Part shown: in pieces, positions 59,201 to 64,000 of the stretch
Numbering within the stretch: the stretch's first letter is position 1
Layout of the letters: the number at the start of each line of letters is the position of its first letter
Made by a program: the position numbers and the translations under genes
Assembly (NCBI GenBank): GCA_013399855.1
Contig: VXAY01002248.1
Coordinates: forward strand, 144,806-208,805
From: Oxyruncus cristatus
Taxonomy: Eukaryota; Chordata; Aves; Passeriformes; Cotingidae
DNA: 64,000 nt
Direction of reading: 5' to 3'
Notes under the pieces: model-generated
What the model saw: the letters and a program-made list of their open reading frames with translations, nothing else
Databases searched by the model: none
Told to the model about the DNA's origin: nothing

Positions 59201-61741
59201 AGTTTAACTATGAAATACTGCATTTTCATATTTAGAATGGGGATGATCATTAATAGTCTTAATGCTTTACTGAGGCATGGGAGAAGAAAAGGATAAAAAA
59301 GTAACTTTAAGGATATTTATAATAGTTCTTTTATTCTCCAAGATAAAATCACAAGTTAGGATTATTTTCACTTGGCTCTAGCTACCTGAATGTTAAACTT
59401 TTAGTTTAAACTGTCATCCAGAAACTTTGACTGTCAATGGAAAGTGGCACCTAGAGATGGTGATTCATCCCACCTATCTAGACTGCAATCTTGGGATGGG
59501 ATGAATCACACCCAGAGCTTCCAGTATTTCACCACTGACTGGAGTGAGACTGAGTGTCTAGCTTTGACTACACAGGGCTGTTATAACTACATGAGCTAAA
59601 TCACACTTCTAGTGTGGTAGAAAACAACAATGAGTTCTGAATTGTCTGAGTTACTTATTAGTATTACTTATTTTTACTTTAAATCTTGGCCTTCTGGTGG
59701 AATAAAATGTAGTTTGTCTGAGAGCTTACAACAGACATCAGAACACTGAATTTTAGCCACTTTTGGCCTTTTATAACTAGAAGTGACCACTTCCCAGTGT
59801 TTGTTCCGCATTTTGCTTTGTGTTGGCACCTACACATGGAAGTTTTTTTGGTCACAGCTTAATTAATGTTGCCTGAGAGGGGTGGCTTCTTCTTATAAAA
59901 CCAAACTGTTGATAGGCAAAATTTAATCACTGGACCATGCTGTCTTAGTCCTAGGGACTGTGATGAGCAGCTGTTTCCTAATTTGCATAAAGAGTCAAGA
60001 GAAGTTCAAAATAATGGAGAAGCAGTTAGGCCTGGATATAATGTGCGTATATAACTCCTTGTGTGGCTAAACCAAGTACCAATGAAGTTAGCTGGAATGT
60101 GCTTCATCATTAAAGTCTTGCTTCAGAAACTGCACAATGACAGCTAAAACTTTTTTCTTTTTCTTTTTTTCCTTTCCTTTTTTTTTTTTTATTTGAATGC
60201 TCAGAAGAGATAAGAAAGCCAGAAGAAGAACAGATGTGTTAGAAGTGTGAAATGGATTAACATCAAAGCCCCCTGGGAAAATCTGAAACATGAAATGAAG
60301 GATCCTGAATGACAAGAGCTATTCAGAATGCATTAAAAGCTCTGCAGTGCATTTTGGTGCTGTCTGTGTGAGCAACGCGAGGCCCTGTGTGCTGGGGAGA
60401 GATGCTGATAACGAAAGCTCTGTGAACTTCTGGGGAAATTCAGTTCATCGCTGAGAACTCACCTTGTGGTACAATTTGAATGAGGCAGAAAAAGTACCCA
60501 AAGTAGTGATTGCCAGTATTTACTGTCCCAAGAGTTACGAAGTTAAGGGATAATTTAAGCCTTGGACTAGCAAGACTATAGGTGAACCAGTAATGATTTA
60601 AAAATCAGAACCTATTTTAGTACTATATTTGTTGAGTGTTTAAAGCTATCTATTAATATCTATCAGTTGAGAGATAGCATGAACAGAATATTTTTATGTG
60701 CTTAAGGTTAGAAAAGGTAAACCAGAAAAAACAATGTAAGATATTTTCTGAATTTTGGGATTTCTACACAGGTTCTTTGGAAGCAGATGATTTATAGCTT
60801 ATGCAAAATTATGTTCATAAGTGGTTTCTGATCTGGCAAGCATGGGTATCCATATAGTTTTGATGGAAAGAGGTCAGTGACATTCAAACTGTGAAGGAGG
60901 CTGTGCACACTACTGCTGAGTTTTACTTCATCTAAACTCAATGAAAGTCAAGGGAAGTTGGTCAAATAATACTGAAAATATATCAAGATTTGGTCTGTAC
61001 TTTATTGCAGACTGAACTTACTGCAGTTCAGAATATAAATCTCACACCAGACATTTTGGACAAGTACAAGCCCAGCTAAAATTCAGAGAAAAGGGGACTC
61101 TTTCAGTTGGCTACAATGGACTTCTGATGAGGACTCACAAGAGCTTGCAGTGAAAAGCTGCCCAAAGTCAATTCCAGCACTTCATACAATATGAATTGTA
61201 TTCATTCCTGAATATCTCTCTTGTACAGACATCATCACGACTTCAGTGAAAATCCCAGGCCTTTAAGTTCCATTCCAAATGGTGTTTTCATCCCACTGCT
61301 GGTACAGAGCAAAGGATGATTTAAGTCAGACAGCTTATCTTGACAAGGTGCTGCTGTAGTCATCTGCAGGTGTAAGGCTAGGTTAAAAACAAAAAAAAAA
61401 AACAACAAACCCTCCCAAACAGAAGCAGTATTTCTCATAGCCTGAAAATCAGTTCTCAGAAATTAGCGTCCTGTTGGTGCAAATGTTTCTGACACTGTTG
61501 ATCTCTGCCAGTTTTGGGACAGGCACATCACGGTCAGATACAAGTGAATTTATGAAGCAGTTACATAATTTTTTAGCCTTACTTGCAGTGTATTTCATAT
61601 GCTGTTCAAAGTATGTCATGAGCTTTAGAGAATTTCCAGCTTACTTGTGTAAACTATCAACAAAATCCATTGCTAATAGACCTAGGTACATCTGCTGCAT
61701 CTGCCATACATGCAGCTGACTGATTCTTCTGAGCTTCTTCT
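56231..61741. other. Non-coding DNA with inverted repeat, small tandem and poly-T runs
   Basis: No gene recognised. Contents are a three-copy 18-base tandem at 58553-58606, a T run at about 58920-58938 followed by a G-rich ATCGGGGCGGGCAGGGAG stretch, a perfect 13-base inverted repeat at 59460-59509, and a pyrimidine stretch at 60150-60190 followed by a conserved-looking CpG-retaining segment at 60320-60480. Confidence 0.5.
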
Positions 61742-61754
61742 CCTTTTTTTNTGA

Positions 61755-61787
<33 letters not shown>

Positions 61788-61788
61788 C
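61742..61788. repeat. Poly-T tract containing one unresolved base
   Basis: Two T runs, the second more than twenty bases long, flank TGATTTTTTTTCTC. A single N at 61751 shows the assembly was uncertain here. A minus-strand frame through the tract gives a lysine-rich artefact. Confidence 0.9.
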
Positions 61789-64000
61789 AAATGATAAGGG
61801 ATTGACTTGAAATGACACAAGTTTCTTTTACTGTGCAGAGGTAAAGCTTTTAAGAAAAATACAACCAGAGAACAATTCATTTTGATGCCTTTAGAGTAAA
61901 ATAACATTCTCCAGACTGAAAGTTTTATAGTTAGAAGAATCTATTCTAACAGAATCTATTAGTTTGTAAATCAATATCCCCTGTTGATTAATTTCCTTAT
62001 AAAAAGTGCATATGTCTTTACACTGTGTTGTACTGAGTTTAGTTGTGTTATTGGGCTAAACAACATGAGTCTTCCACCCTTATTTATGTTCACACAAATA
62101 ATCCCATTATATGTTCAACATAACAACTGTTAAAATGAATATTCTCAGAATGTGTATTCTAGCACAGAAAGTTTTTGGCACAGACTGAAGTTAAAATATT
62201 AAATAGCATGTGCAAGAATTTGACACACAGAGAGAGATTGACCTTACTTACTTTTAGAATTATATATCTGAACAAGGCATCTTTGCCTCCCTTTATAGTC
62301 AACAGAGAAAAATAAGCTGTAAGAGAGAACAATTTGCCTGACATTTTAAGGATCCATTTAAGCATGAAATGAATCACAGCCTAGAATTTTTTGTTTCTGT
62401 CCAGTAACCATATAGGGATTGGTTAATTTAATTGTAGACAGCTAAAATTTTGATGATAGGTTTTTTAAAACTTGTCCTTGTATCCACCACTTTTAATGGA
62501 ATTAAACATTACAATGGCCTCGTATAAAGCAAATAATCTGGCTCTGTTAGGAAAAAAAAAAAGGTTATTTTCTGAACTGAAAGACTCCCTCAAATGATGA
62601 TTTTTGAAGCACTGAGATAAAGAGTTCGATCTCCTCTAATACAAGTGGAAGTCTGAGTTAAACAATGATAAGTAATTCCAGAAATTATTCTCTATGTAAG
62701 TTTGCCATGTAGTTGACACATATTTTCTTCCAAATAAGAAGAGTTGTGCCTATGGGTAAACCTAAGTGCCTCATCATCTTAGAACTTTCTCTGTTGTCTT
62801 TATAAATTCATTCTCTGAAGCCCTACTTCAGTTTCTGATAGTCAAAATAAATACACTGGAGACTGGAAGTTTTTTAGAGACTAGAACTTTTCATCCCGCC
62901 TCACCGTGTTTACATTCATACCAGAGTATAAATAACTTCCTCGGCTTACACATTGTGAGACACCTTGTAGGCTAAGGAAGAATAATTCAAGTACCCAGGA
63001 CAGTTGGCAGGTGCAGTCCAAGATTTTCAGATTAACTATTTAATGCCACGAGATCACTTCGCATCTGCTACTGTAAGAACCATTTCAGACTCAGCCCTTT
63101 CTGAAAACCTGGATGGACAAAGATGTCCACAGGTTGGCTGTGCAAGAATGGAGCCACAGTTACTTTTGAAAATCTAAAACCAGGTTTTCCAATGCAGCAG
63201 TGAAACAGAGAAAACACAACAGAACTAATGCAGTTTTTGCACATACTGGGTAAATTATAAAATAATTAGTCATGTTTCAGTTTAAATAACATGAAAAAAC
63301 TCCTTTAATTAAGATTCTTAATTAATAGTTGAAAGATTAATCAATCAATAATTATAACTATCATTATAGGGTGTAATTGTGCTTAATTGGAGGGGCTGAT
63401 TAATGATCAGAATAAACCTTTCAAATTCTCACACTTGAAAATAGTAGGAAGTGATGGATTCCAGCTCATAGAGTTAAAAAGGAATCTAAGGATCATTGAA
63501 GATGTGCTCAGCTGCCTGGTGTCAAATTGAAAGCATAGGATTGAAGTGCATGGGTAACATTTCCAGTGTTAGACACATGCACTATTGAATTACTCATGTA
63601 TGTGTGTTTTGCATTAGTGTGAGGAAAATATTCTTCAGAAGACCATAATTAATACCTATTTTGCAAATGCAAACTTTGTTTTCTTCATCCAGAAAGCAAA
63701 ATTCAGTATTTTTCAATACAGTTCAGCACACCTCTGCTTGGATCAGTCCTAATCTTGTAGGTCCCTAACATTTTTCTTACAGTTCAGTAAGAATTTGGAG
63801 TCATAACTCTGGGTAAGACAACAGCTGTCCCATACATATGTGTGTCAGGTGCACTGTGCAATGCATTCCAGCTCCCTACTAATGCCTGTGGGACTTCAGG
63901 GTTGAAGTTTTCCTCAGCTCAAATGTTTGATGCTCTTGTTCTGGCAGAAGATGCTAGCAGGGCTTTTTTTTTTTTTTTTTAACAGTAAATAGAATAGGCA
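61789..64000. other. Non-coding DNA with an ATTA-rich block
   Basis: No gene or transposon recognised. An ATTA/TAAT-dense segment at about 63250-63415 is a finding. A T run at 63966-63980 lies near the right edge. Confidence 0.5.

Overview
The window looks like nuclear DNA from a bird, probably Neoaves and possibly a passerine. Every recognisable interspersed repeat is either a CR1 LINE or a solo LTR of a type widespread in avian genomes. There is no trace of Alu, B1 or L1 elements. The recent CR1 copies keep typical avian 3' ends (repeats resembling ATTCTGTGAT or ATTCTATGAT). The sequence is AT-rich with few CpGs, contains three runs of N of 42-132 bases plus one single N, and has no operons, ribosome binding sites or long ORFs. 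The species call rests on remembered repeat families, not on a search.

I find no protein-coding gene, tRNA, rRNA or other RNA gene that I can name. The longest open frames are 180 codons or fewer. They are antisense to CR1 copies, translations of a GATA microsatellite, or unremarkable chance frames. The window is best read as intergenic DNA or the interior of a very large intron. A few places combine good splice signals with short open frames and are listed only as exon candidates.

Layout. 1-4190: featureless AT-rich DNA with one possible terminal exon near 3.6 kb. 4.2-5.6 kb: a CR1 3' fragment on the minus strand followed by an internally deleted plus-strand CR1. 5.6-18.2 kb: non-coding, with a TG microsatellite, an assembly gap, a candidate 51-base exon at 10.3 kb and a conserved-looking block at 16.9-17.6 kb. 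18.2-18.6 kb: CR1 ORF2 fragment. 18.6-28.9 kb: non-coding, with a CpG-retaining block at 20.4-20.7 kb, a three-arm inverted repeat at 22.05 kb and a gap at 24.35 kb. 28.9-29.2 kb: an old CR1. 31.1 kb: a recent CR1 3' end. 32.5-34.8 kb: a transposon nest, made of a CR1 ORF2 fragment, a GC-rich block of unknown origin, and a minus-strand CR1 split by a complete 594-base solo LTR with a near-perfect 5-base target duplication. 34.8-42.3 kb: non-coding, with two conserved-looking blocks and a gap. 42.3-45.0 kb: two old CR1 fragments. 45-54.2 kb: microsatellites, including about 46 perfect GATA units and a 44-base alternating purine-pyrimidine tract, plus three conserved-looking blocks. 54.2-64 kb: two tiny CR1 tails, a perfect 13-base inverted repeat, poly-T runs and an ATTA-rich block near the right edge.

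No cooperating gene system is visible. The observations most worth following are that all four ORF2-bearing CR1 copies cover the same short part of ORF2 and lose the rest of the reverse transcriptase, the unclassified GC-rich block inside the transposon nest, and the set of CpG- and homeobox-site-retaining blocks that may be enhancers.
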